This document shows, one piece after another, positions 55,609-64,000 of a stretch of 64,000 bases of DNA (positions are counted from its first letter, which is position 1; each line of letters begins with the position of its first letter). The notes under the pieces are model-generated. The model saw only the letters and a program-made list of their open reading frames with translations. It was not told the DNA's origin and ran no database searches. The translations under genes were made by a program, and so were the position numbers. The DNA is taken from contig JASANC010000185.1 of the NCBI GenBank assembly GCA_030248135.1, positions 1 to 64,000 on the forward strand, in the 5' to 3' direction. This DNA is from Theristus sp. LFF4_11 (lineage: Eukaryota > Nematoda > Chromadorea > Monhysterida > Xyalidae).

Positions 55609-57080
55609 AAAAAAACACGTGTATAAACTGGTCGTCAATGAAGAAGTTTGTGTGAAAGGAGAAATAAAAAAGAAACAACCGATGATCTGATATCGCAACA
55701 CAATTTGCGGCGGGATGCAGTTTATTCTATTTTCTCAAAAACTTTAAAACACCTTCGTTGACTGTTTTATTTTTTTGCGGTCTCAAAAGATAATGATTCA
55801 ACCATATGCTTTCATGATTTCATTGCAGTCAACAGTCTTTTCATATTTATTGACAACTGATCTTGTCTGAGGACTGACGACTGTCAATGTGACGTCATGC
55901 AACTTTTTTTGTGCGTCTTTCGTCCCGATTTCATCCATTTTACACCATATTTTTGGTTTTTTTAACTGATAAACTTTTTTTGGAATTCGGCCGTTCGGAG
56001 TTCACTTTTGTCGTCAGCTGCATGTGCAGTGTTGACACTGACAGTACAGTAAAAGCCCGTTCATACTGACGCATGCGCATACGGCACGGCACGTCACGTC
56101 ACGTCGGCACGGCACGTCACGTCAGGTCTCGTGTTATTGCGTACTGCCGTCCATGGAGACGTGTCCTTGACGTACGTCGATATGTCAAGTGTACGTCAGT
56201 ATGAACGGCCTTAAGACTGCCGTTTTATGACGTTACGATATTTGGCAACTTTCTATGTGTTCCATATTTGCAGTACTTCAGTAATATTACTTTTGAAAAA
56301 CTGAGAGGTTAATTATACTTGCGGGTACAAAAATATCGCAACTGCAAACTTGTTTTGCCACCACAACCACATGATTGAAGTTGCTGTATCATATGCGCAG
56401 TAGAATTGATCATAATTTTTTATTATTTCTTTGCTGCTGTACAATATTTTGGAACTGGATTGAACCGGAAAGAAAACTGAAAATTTCGGTAATGTGTGTT
56501 TCACAAAAACGGCAGCCAAAAGTAAGCGAACATGCGCGGCTGTGCTTTTTACGGGAAAAACAAAAACAAAAGAGCGATTTGAATTTTGAAAAGCCCTGTT
56601 TTGTGATTGCGAAAACAGTTTTTGGAGTTTTTTTAACAAATTAAGAACTGTCCCATCCAGACTTCTTGAACACACTAGAATCTTGCAAAAAAACACCGTG
56701 TGTACGCGTGATTGTTGTTGTGTTCTCATACTTTTGACCCACCGTGTAAACATACGCAGTGCACGTTCAAGACGTTGCGGTCGCGTAATGAAATCCGGAT
56801 TCAACCGGTAACCGGCAAATTGGGAAGTTTTCTGCAGCATTTTTACATATCAGCAATTAAATCGGTCGCGCAGTTGAAAATAATGGGCATTTTTTATGAC
56901 TGAGTAATAACAAAAACAACAAACGTACATCGACACGGAACGATAGTTACAGTATATTGGAGTGTTTAAAGGTTCAAAACAAAACGCGCGACACCAAGTT
57001 TTACACACACCACTGGTCAACACTTTGTTTCAACCGATTCGTGTGTTTCGTTCGGTTGTCATGTTTACATCTCCATCCCA
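55609..57080. other. Intergenic region between the two Cys-rich genes
   Basis: 3' UTR of copy 1 (AATAAA-like motifs near 55662) and non-coding DNA with the MITE at 56050-56214. No other gene recognised. Confidence 0.5.
56050..56214. mobile_element. CpG-rich inverted-repeat MITE
   Basis: Arms AAGCCCGTTCATACTGACG and CGTCAGTATGAACGGCCTT are inverted. The centre consists of repeated CACGTCACGTC and GGCACGGCACGTCA motifs. 165 bp, non-coding, between the Cys-rich genes. Confidence 0.75.
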
Positions 57081-57089
57081 TATATAAAG
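57079..57089 (+). promoter_or_regulatory. TATA box candidate for Cys-rich copy 2
   Basis: CATATATAAAG lies about 300 bases before the ATG at 57383. The distance would need a fairly long or spliced 5' UTR, so the call is tentative. Confidence 0.4.
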
Positions 57090-57382
57090 TTCAACAAAAG
57101 TTACAATAGCCAATTCACTGTCCTCGGCTAGTCAGTACAGAAAAAAATCGGACTTTGCTCCATAATTTCGTTTTCACATGTGTTACATATGAATGATACA
57201 CCGCGCCACTAAGCCAAACACCACAACAAGAATACTTTGCGTTTTTACAGTGTGCGTGTCAACTGTAGACTTCTGGACGCCGTCTAACTTGAACCATCAG
57301 CGTGCGCGCTCCCCGCACGGAAGTTTTCTTCAATTTCCCAACCAGATATACCGTATACAACGCTAATTTAATTAAAAAAAAC

Positions 57383-59276
57383 ATGAAACTGCTGATTTTC
57401 GGCATTGTTCTGCTCGAGTTGAGCGACACTGCAGTGCAAGCCCCGCTGGCGCCGACAAAGGGCATGCATCCCGCTGCGTTCCATTTTGTGCTCGATAACG
57501 ACGATATTTGTGAGTGCGAAACGTTTTTTCATTGTCGTCGTTCCCATGGCACAAAGCGCTCTTTGTCGCATTTTTGCATTTTTCAGCCGTTTTGAATCAC
57601 AACGTTTGGGTTGAAGTGTTTTTTTCGTATTGAATACCATAGGCAACCAGCGGAGGCATGCTTTCGTGTGCACGCGCTGTTGTGGAGGCGGCGGAGTCTG
57701 TCCTGTACAGAACGCATGTATGCACGTGAGCACCAACCAATCAGCTGGTTGCCTATAATTTAGATTGCTGAATAACTAACACACATGTACTGTTTCTTCC
57801 CATTTTCAGTCACTTTCTGCTCCATTTTACAGGCGGCGACATGTACACCGACTCGAGTTACGCGCCAATCAACGAGTGTCTCGCCGAGTGCGACTTCGAG
57901 CGACAAATCTGCCTGGTGAACGAGCTGACGTTCCATTTCAAATGCGTCGATCGTGAGTGCACGTTGAGCGAGTGCTGTTGTTGTTGTTGTTAGCGGACAC
58001 ACAAAGTTTTCTGCGTTGTCGCGACAAAAATTGGAAAAAAGACCCGCCCGGATTACACAGTGTCAGTACTAAAAAAACCCGTCATTTACGCGGCGGGCAC
58101 ACCCCCAGAAGGGCTCACATCATTTTTGCGCTTATTCAGATCAGCAGTGAAAATGATTGTTGGATGCAATACAAAGCCATAACAAATAAGGCTATGGTTA
58201 TAACGCACACAAGACTTTTGACTTGAGGGGCATTCATGAAGAAGCACCGTTTAGTCACCACGTTGCTATGTTTTCGACACACAGCTACGCGTCACTAAAT
58301 ACTGCATCATGAAATGCCGCTTCCATTTTTAAGCATGACTGCAAATATCATACCTAAAACGACCATCACACACAAACGTTTACGGATTCCGGATTTGTAA
58401 TATCGCAGGCGGACTAGACAGACAGAGCTGACGGGGAAGGTGTTTTGTTTGGCTATACTAGTGTCGCAACACTGCTACGAGGCGGCCGCGCGCGCTGCCG
58501 ATGAGGCGGGCCCAGACACTGACGGCTCACATTTCACGACCGACTCAACAGACGGCGACGATTACGGCGGTGACCATGGTGACCACCATCATTATGAGCC
58601 GCAACCGGGCGACTTGGAAGCGGCCGAACTGTCCGAAGCTTATCAGCCGATCTTTGATCACATTTTAGACAATCCGGATCAATGTGAGTTTATGTATGGC
58701 TATTAGACCGGCATTTCGTTTCGGCACACTGGCAGGGGACAGGGCACCTGTTTGTTTGGACACCTATTTAGCGTCGTGTTTACTCTACAAATTTCAATGT
58801 GCGTTAAACAGAGATAACGTGAGCGTGTTTACTCCACAAGTTTCAGTGTGCGTTAAACAGAGATAACGTGAGCTGTCACAGAGCGTGTTAAAGATGTTTA
58901 ACGTGTTTCGTCCTTCAAGCAGGCTAAATTGTTTTATCCAATTTTCCCAAAGGCGGCGACTACTACGAGGATTTCTACGATCACAATCCGGCGTCGCCTG
59001 GCCTCGAGTGCACCATCCGATGCGACTACACACGTCACGTCTGCTTGGAATCGATCGAAAGCGGACACTACTGCAAAGATCGTACGAACGATTGTATTTT
59101 TAAAATGTTTTTTTCCCGAAAACTCTCATTTCGTACGTTCGTTCTTTCTAGTTCCACACGATTGCGCGCAGTATATCCAGCAGCAATTCCGAGACGAACT
59201 GAGAACAGTGTTCGAAAGGCAGACAGCCTACTTCGACGCGATTGCAGCGGCAAGCACGAAGAGACGGCGGAGATGA
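57383..59276 (+). CDS. Secreted two-module cysteine-rich protein, copy 2
   Basis: Family not recognised; paralogue of 53312-55608. Exons 57383-57509, 57833-57952, 58462-58683, 58953-59081, 59152-59276 give 240 aa. Intron phases (all 1) and exon lengths match copy 1, except that exon 3 is 24 nt longer because of an Asp/Gly/His-rich insertion (GDDYGGDHGDHHHYE). The signal peptide is MKLLIFGIVLLEL. Cysteines match copy 1: CGGDMYTD, ECLAECDFERQIC, FKCVD, CYEAA, then CGGDYYED, ECTIRCDYTRHVC, YCKD, DCAQYI. The basic C-terminus is TKRRRR. The His-rich stretch is a possible metal site, but that is only inference. Confidence 0.88.
57641..57754. mobile_element. TA-flanked MITE in intron 1 of Cys-rich copy 2
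   Basis: AGGCAACCAGC at the left is mirrored by CAATCAGCTGGTTGCCT at the right, with TA on each side. It is 114 bp, related by its end motif to 44817-44932. Confidence 0.7.
58229..58318. mobile_element. Short palindromic MITE, copy 4
   Basis: GGCATTCATGAAGAAGCA and CACTAAATACTGCATCATGA with the terminal GCC are inverted; same family as 6449-6532. It lies in intron 2 of Cys-rich copy 2. Confidence 0.75.
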
Positions 59277-59835
59277 AAAGAAAGTGTAAAAAGGAACACT
59301 TCGAGTGACCATCGAGTCGGCAATAATACTGTACAAGATTGTGTTTTGTTTGGCTGCGTTTTCTAATGTGTGTTTTTGGCAACGATACCTTTTTACACTT
59401 TTAAAAGTACTACGATGGTGTCCTTTTCTGAGAACTGCCCTTTTGTTCACACACGACTCATCATTGATTCACTACCGAACACGCAAAAAACAAAGAGACC
59501 AGCGAACGCTGCGCGCGGATGTGTTGTGTGTGTGCCGGTGTGTTTGCGACTGCGCAACAAAACACGTGGAAAAAAGAGTATGGTCTTTTAAAAGTGGCTT
59601 TTTTTGCAACACGCTGTGCGAGACGGGGGCATGCCGCATGACGGCGATGAGAAATGATGACATATTCCAATATCAATACTGCATAATACAAGGAATGTTG
59701 CCCCTAAAGTTTTCTCGGTTAACAGTGACGCCTAATATAAAAGTCTGAATTGCATACTCTTGTACAAGCAAGGTAAAAAAGCGCAAAGCAGAGCAAAGAA
59801 CAATTAAAAAATCATTGAAAAAAAACACAAACATT
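59277..59835. other. Convergent intergenic region
   Basis: Between the 3' ends of Cys-rich copy 2 (plus) and the four-TM gene (minus). Contains a half copy of the GCCGGTGTGTTTGCG-type short repeat near 59530. Nothing else is recognised. Confidence 0.5.
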
Positions 59836-61286
59836 CTACACGAAAAGGTTCATCGATTTACTAGTGGCGCCTTCTTTTCTCGGCGGTGTTCTTTTCGGCT
59901 TTTCCTTTTTGACGCTGGTTGTTTTCGATTTCGCCTTATTCTTCTTCTTATTGTCTTTTTCAGCAACGTTTGCTGCTTTTTCCTCTTCATCACCGTCTTC
60001 TTCCTCCATCTTGTCCTTGTCCTTGTCCTTGTCCTTGTCGTCGTCCGAGTCACTCTCATCTGACGACAAACCGCTACTGCTACTGCTACTACTACTCTCA
60101 CGGTCGCTATCCTCCTGTTTCTCCTTCGCCAGTAGATTCGGCGGCTTACCAAAGTCGTACTCGGTCGACTTCATCCACGCGATACACTTCTTCACCGTGC
60201 AGAATCCGTATGCGTACACCGGGAAACTGAACATCCAAACGATCGCTACGATCGTCTGCGAGAAACCGCCCTCGCCCTGTGTGTGGTGGTGTGAGTTTTT
60301 TTGGGGCTTTGTAGTTTTTATATTTATACGCGATTTCTTTGGTGACGATGTTTTGTTTTATGGACAAAAACGGATATCATCGGGCAAGTGTGTGTTGATT
60401 GATTCATTGAGTTCTAGTTATCAGAAGTTTGCACTAATGGAGTAAAGACAAGTGCAAACTAAGAACAGTCATTTTTCATGTATCTAAATTTCCATGAAGT
60501 TCCATGCGCAGACTATTAGTACACACATTAGTCACCACCACCTAACGACAACTACTGTGTAACTGTACACATACAGTATGTCCAAATAATCGTCTCTGGG
60601 ACTGTCAGACGATTTGCTAAAAAAATAATCAACACTAACGAATTGAAACAGAACAGCGGTCCAGATGCCGCAGAACAATGCGAACAACAGAGTACGGATG
60701 GCGTAGATTGTCATGAGCAGCGGACGACGCAACAGGAATCCTGCGCAAGTTCAGACAGTTTTTCAAAAAAGTGATGTTCTGGCCTGAAAATCGTGCCATT
60801 GTAAAGTGCATTGTCGTTGTCAAACTAAAACTTTTTAGCTCACACATAATTATGTTCTGATCTGATGTTGATTTCCACAATTCAAGATGAACAAGAAAAG
60901 GTTGTACTTTTCAACGCGCACCTAATATTCCAAGCAACGTGAACGGCACATTGACGTAGCAGATGATGTACGGAATAATGTTGAGTGATTTCTCTGAGCC
61001 CTAAACGAAATTTGTAATTTAGAAATGTGCATTACGTTACCACTTTGTAACTACTCTTACCAATGGCTATTTTCCGACGGGCTTTCTGCCATTAAAAGCT
61101 AAAACCAAAAAAACTGAACATGTCCCAGCACACCCGGTATCCCAACAGCATGACGGTCAACTGAAACAAGTCGTGCATGATGAAACACCAAGTGCCGATG
61201 TAGATGTGCAGACAGCCGCAGCAGCAGCCCCATTTCCCATCATCCGTGTCACCCAGGTCGAAGAAGCACATTTTTGGTTCGCGCAA
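59836..61286 (-). CDS. Four-TM membrane protein with long charged C-terminal tail
   Basis: Exons 61134-61286, 60922-61000, 60556-60740, 59836-60276; 285 aa with all phases matching. The N-terminus MREPKMCFFDLGDTDDGKWG leads to a Cys cluster (CCCGC) at the edge of TM1 (YIGTWCFIMHDLFQLTVMLL). TM2 contains IICYVNVPFTLLGILGFLL, TM3 IYAIRTLLFALFCGIWTAVL, TM4 TIVAIVWMFSFPVYAYGF. The layout and Cys-rich start resemble LAPTM-like four-TM proteins of endosomes and lysosomes, but I cannot confirm the family. The tail of about 100 residues runs from poly-Ser to Asp/Lys (DKDKDKDK), an acidic run, then a Lys/Arg-rich end. It is transcribed away from the F-box-like gene. Confidence 0.82.
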
Positions 61287-62521
61287 AGGATGATGATTGA
61301 TTGATTGATTGATTGAAATTGTTTATCAGGAACTAACTGGACAATATTGTTTTTGGTGTGTGACACTGATTACAAAAGATAGTGAATGATCCAACACATT
61401 GACACAACGGCTCATATGTAAAAAAATGCTCCCATGTTCAGTTTCCTTGTTTTCTGTCCGACATAAAAAATGTACGGTGATAGTCAAACCGCATGTTCAG
61501 TTCAAGTTTCACGTGCACGCTCCGTGGATTCATATAATACACTTGAGGAATGGTCACCATCATCAGTCTTTATTTCTTGTGGCTTCTGTGTGTGTGAGTG
61601 AGCAGCACCGAATGTTGAAAAAAGGCACATAAAACCAACTGTTTACCACAAGCGTAGAAAGCTTAGTTGAGCGGAATGTGGTGCATATCGTTTTACAACG
61701 TGTTGTGAAAGCAACGCACAGCTTATTGCCAACTTGCTGACAATACATCTAGGCAGATCTTTATGCACACAGCATATTAGCCGATCTTTATTGCGAATTT
61801 GAAACTCTTGCTTCTGAAAATCACCCTCAGGAAACGCTAAATGTATTTTTTATACGAAAAGCTTGTCGTTACAGTGTGTGCTGCTTGCGGCCGTTTGCGT
61901 GCACCGCAGTTCGCCCAAGCCACCATTTTTGTTGAAAAACACGAATGGAACCAAGAAATGGGGCACCGGAAACATTTTTTTGTGCCGTTTGTAGTTTGTT
62001 GATTTCATTTTTGTGAAAAAATTTGATCGCTAAAACTAAAGTCATCATAAATTTGTGTTTTGTCGTTTTTCACACTGTTTTTTATTGCGAGCCCACCGAT
62101 GTTGATTAAAACAACACCCAACAACAAACGACACATCAACGTGTTCCCGGTACTCTGCTGAGTTGATTGAGTCATGGCTTATTAAAATTGACTAAGGGAA
62201 TCGTGAGCTGGGCGACATTTTCATTTTGATACTGCACGCAAACGCACGCAACCGGACGCAGGCATTTTGAGGGGGTGCAAGCATACTTTACGTGTTGAAA
62301 TGGTGCGACTGCGTGCGTGCACCTAGGTGCACCTGCGTGCGCACAATTGCACGCGTGCGTCCACTTATTATGGTGGGCACTGTACTTGTGCGTTCAATGC
62401 GTGCAGATTTTCCCAGACATATTTGAGTTTTGAATCTGGAACATGCAGTTGACGAAGCAAAAAAACTGCAGAATTTCACTTTGCATTCAGTTTCATTGCA
62501 CCCATCCAAACAAAATCCGCA
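61287..62521. other. Divergent intergenic region
   Basis: About 1.2 kb between the starts of the four-TM and F-box-like genes, so it should hold both promoters. A short GATT repeat lies at 61290-61316 and a GC-rich palindrome near 62305-62345. No TATA box is convincing. Confidence 0.45.
62305..62345. repeat. Palindromic GTGCACCTAGGTGCAC motif
   Basis: A 16-base perfect palindrome flanked by further mirrored GCGTGC-type sequence, embedded in an ACGCACGCAA-rich stretch (62230-62360). It may be a MITE core or a hairpin. Confidence 0.6.
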
Positions 62522-63660
62522 ATGGAGCATCCACTCGGGTCGTTTGCTCGTGTGGCCGAGAAGCATCAACTGCAGCTGGTGTTTAGCTACGTGATCAGTC
62601 TGAACGATAGAGCCGCTCTTTCACAGGTAATTAACTATTGTAGATTTATTCAAACGTGTCCGGACTAGAATGATGTCATTGGCTTTAAAAACGCCCGTTT
62701 GTCACAGTACAAGCACTAAAATGTCAGTTTAATGTGACTGATTCGACATTCACCATTTGTTTACGGGAAGAAATCGGCTAAACGGAAAGTCTGGTTTGCT
62801 GTGAACGGCCAGCGCATGTTTGGCGGCACATGACGTCATTTCAGTGGGACACGTTTAAAAAAATAGGTCATATTACCATTTCAATCATTGTTTTTCAAAC
62901 TAAACGCCCATAACTGTAGCTGTCAAAAAGCATAAATGAAAAAAAAACGCAAAAAAGGTCTGCCACCGGTTCAACGCCGCCCTACACCAGCCGATGGCGT
63001 GGTCGCGACACCCGAGACGGCTGCGCGTTCGACTGTTGCCCGACGTCGACGACGCAACCGAGAAAGACGCTGCGATCGACGAAATTCCGCCGACTCTGAG
63101 ACTGTCCGCCGATCATTCGATGTTGATCGTGCAAATTCCGCGAGATCGATCGTGTTGCAAGGACGCTGCCACGGACGACGACGACGATGGTCGTGCTAAT
63201 GAACAGAAGGAGCTCGATTTGAACAAGGACGAATCGTCGAAGATTATCGTGAAATGGGTTAAGGTGCGTGCCAAGCCACTCTTCAATTACCATTGCTTCA
63301 ATAAAGCGAAGAAGGCTGTTTTGCTCGATTTAGAAACCAATGCGCCTTTGTTGAAAAGTAGTTCAACAACAAGAATCTTCAGGATTTTAGGTACTTTTTG
63401 TTGAACTGTTTTCTCAGTGCCTGTTGAAGGAAAACTTCAGAGAGAAATAAAAGCTTTAAAGGCAAAATTAGTCTTTTCGTTTCAGATGCTGAACAAATGC
63501 GTGAAAGAACTGGAGATTTTTCTCGTGAACTGGGTGATGCAAGACGATCAACAATACCTCACCGGTGGCTTCTTCACATCGCATCAATTGCAGATGGTCG
63601 TTGAAATATTCACGAGAAATTATTTGGCATTCAAGCTTGATCACTTCACGCTACATATTG
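62522..63660 (+). CDS. F-box-like protein, 5' part (continues past right edge)
   Basis: Exons 62522-62626, 62958-63263, 63486-63660 join in phase to 195 codons, and the last exon ends in phase 1, so more exons should lie to the right. Residues 12-55 read as an F-box: EKHQLQLVFSYVISLNDRAA then LSQVCHRFNAALHQPMAW, matching the pattern of helices around an LSQVC.RF core. After it come RHPRRLRVRLLPD, an acidic Asp run, and a region with YLTGGFFTSHQLQMVVEIFT. F-box proteins recruit substrates to SCF ubiquitin ligases; the substrate is unknown. The start ATG is the first in frame. Confidence 0.72.
62650..62877 (+). repeat. Dispersed ~225-bp repeat, copy 2
   Basis: Second copy of 45785-46012, same orientation, in intron 1 of the F-box-like gene. 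Small insertions separate the copies, so they are not from one recent local event. Confidence 0.85.
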
Positions 63661-64000
63661 GTCAGTTCAACACAAATATTTCTTGATAAAGAAAATCGTG
63701 CTTGGACTGTTGCGGACACGAAACAGCAGACAACATCACAATAGATCATAGTCCTTTTAACTGAGTATCGTCCATATCAACCATGAACAATCACAGTCGA
63801 CAAACGAATGTCTGGCTTTTGCGACTCAAGTGGTTCAAAAGGGGCACATCACTGATGAGGCCACCCCTCTTCTGCATATGATGTTGACCAGGTCGAAATG
63901 CAGAGAACCACCATACAAATTGGTTGATTTATAAATATTAATACAAATGCAAATTAATACAAAATACAAATTAATACAAATACAAAACCACCAAATACAA
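63661..64000. other. Intron or downstream part of the F-box-like gene
   Basis: No further exon recognised before the window ends. The last 70 bases are repeats of AATACAAATT type. Confidence 0.5.

Noticed and set aside
59864..60445. Plus-strand Ser/Leu-rich ORF
   Set aside because: It is the antisense shadow of the charged tail of the four-TM gene, whose exons fit in phase.

Overview
This is animal (metazoan) genomic DNA. Genes are split by many short GT-AG introns, intergenic and intronic DNA is full of non-autonomous transposons, satellites and tRNA-derived SINEs, and the recognisable proteins are animal types: prolyl oligopeptidase, a GRAM/VASt (Aster/GRAMD1) lipid-transfer protein, ionotropic-glutamate-receptor-like proteins and an F-box protein. 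The compact genes, small secreted Cys-rich families and short receptor-like proteins would fit an ecdysozoan, perhaps a nematode, but nothing here fixes the taxon. All gene models were assembled by hand from splice sites, reading phase and comparison between paralogues.

Layout. 1-7.9 kb (minus): prolyl oligopeptidase copy A, which runs off the left edge. Its spliced N-terminus adds a signal peptide and about 22 near-identical 15-residue repeats to an ordinary peptidase domain. 8.6-17.1 kb (minus): complete copy B, 18 exons, 714 aa, no signal peptide, ordinary cytosolic type. Its last intron holds about 198 uninterrupted CAA/GTT triplets. 19.1-38.1 kb (minus): one large Aster/GRAMD1-like gene whose introns carry two satellites, several inverted-repeat transposons (one nested in another), a 2-kb foldback element and a SINE. 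38.6-43.9 kb: no host gene found; a mariner-like remnant interrupted by a hAT-like element, then two near-identical 1-kb elements with perfect 8-bp target duplications. 44.2-52.4 kb (plus): two tandem glutamate-receptor-like genes. 53.3-59.3 kb (plus): two tandem secreted Cys-rich proteins, each an internal duplication of one Cys module with all introns in phase 1. 59.8-61.3 kb (minus): a four-TM protein with a long charged tail. 62.5 kb to the right edge (plus): start of an F-box-like gene.

Three gene pairs are head-to-tail tandem duplicates (peptidase, receptor-like, Cys-rich), so local duplication followed by divergence is the main theme. The most unusual object is peptidase copy A: a probably secreted proline-specific peptidase translated as one chain with a homogenised array of proline-containing repeats. 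The two receptor-like proteins are also unusual: they keep the glutamate-receptor ligand-binding layout but appear to lack the hydrophobic pore loop.
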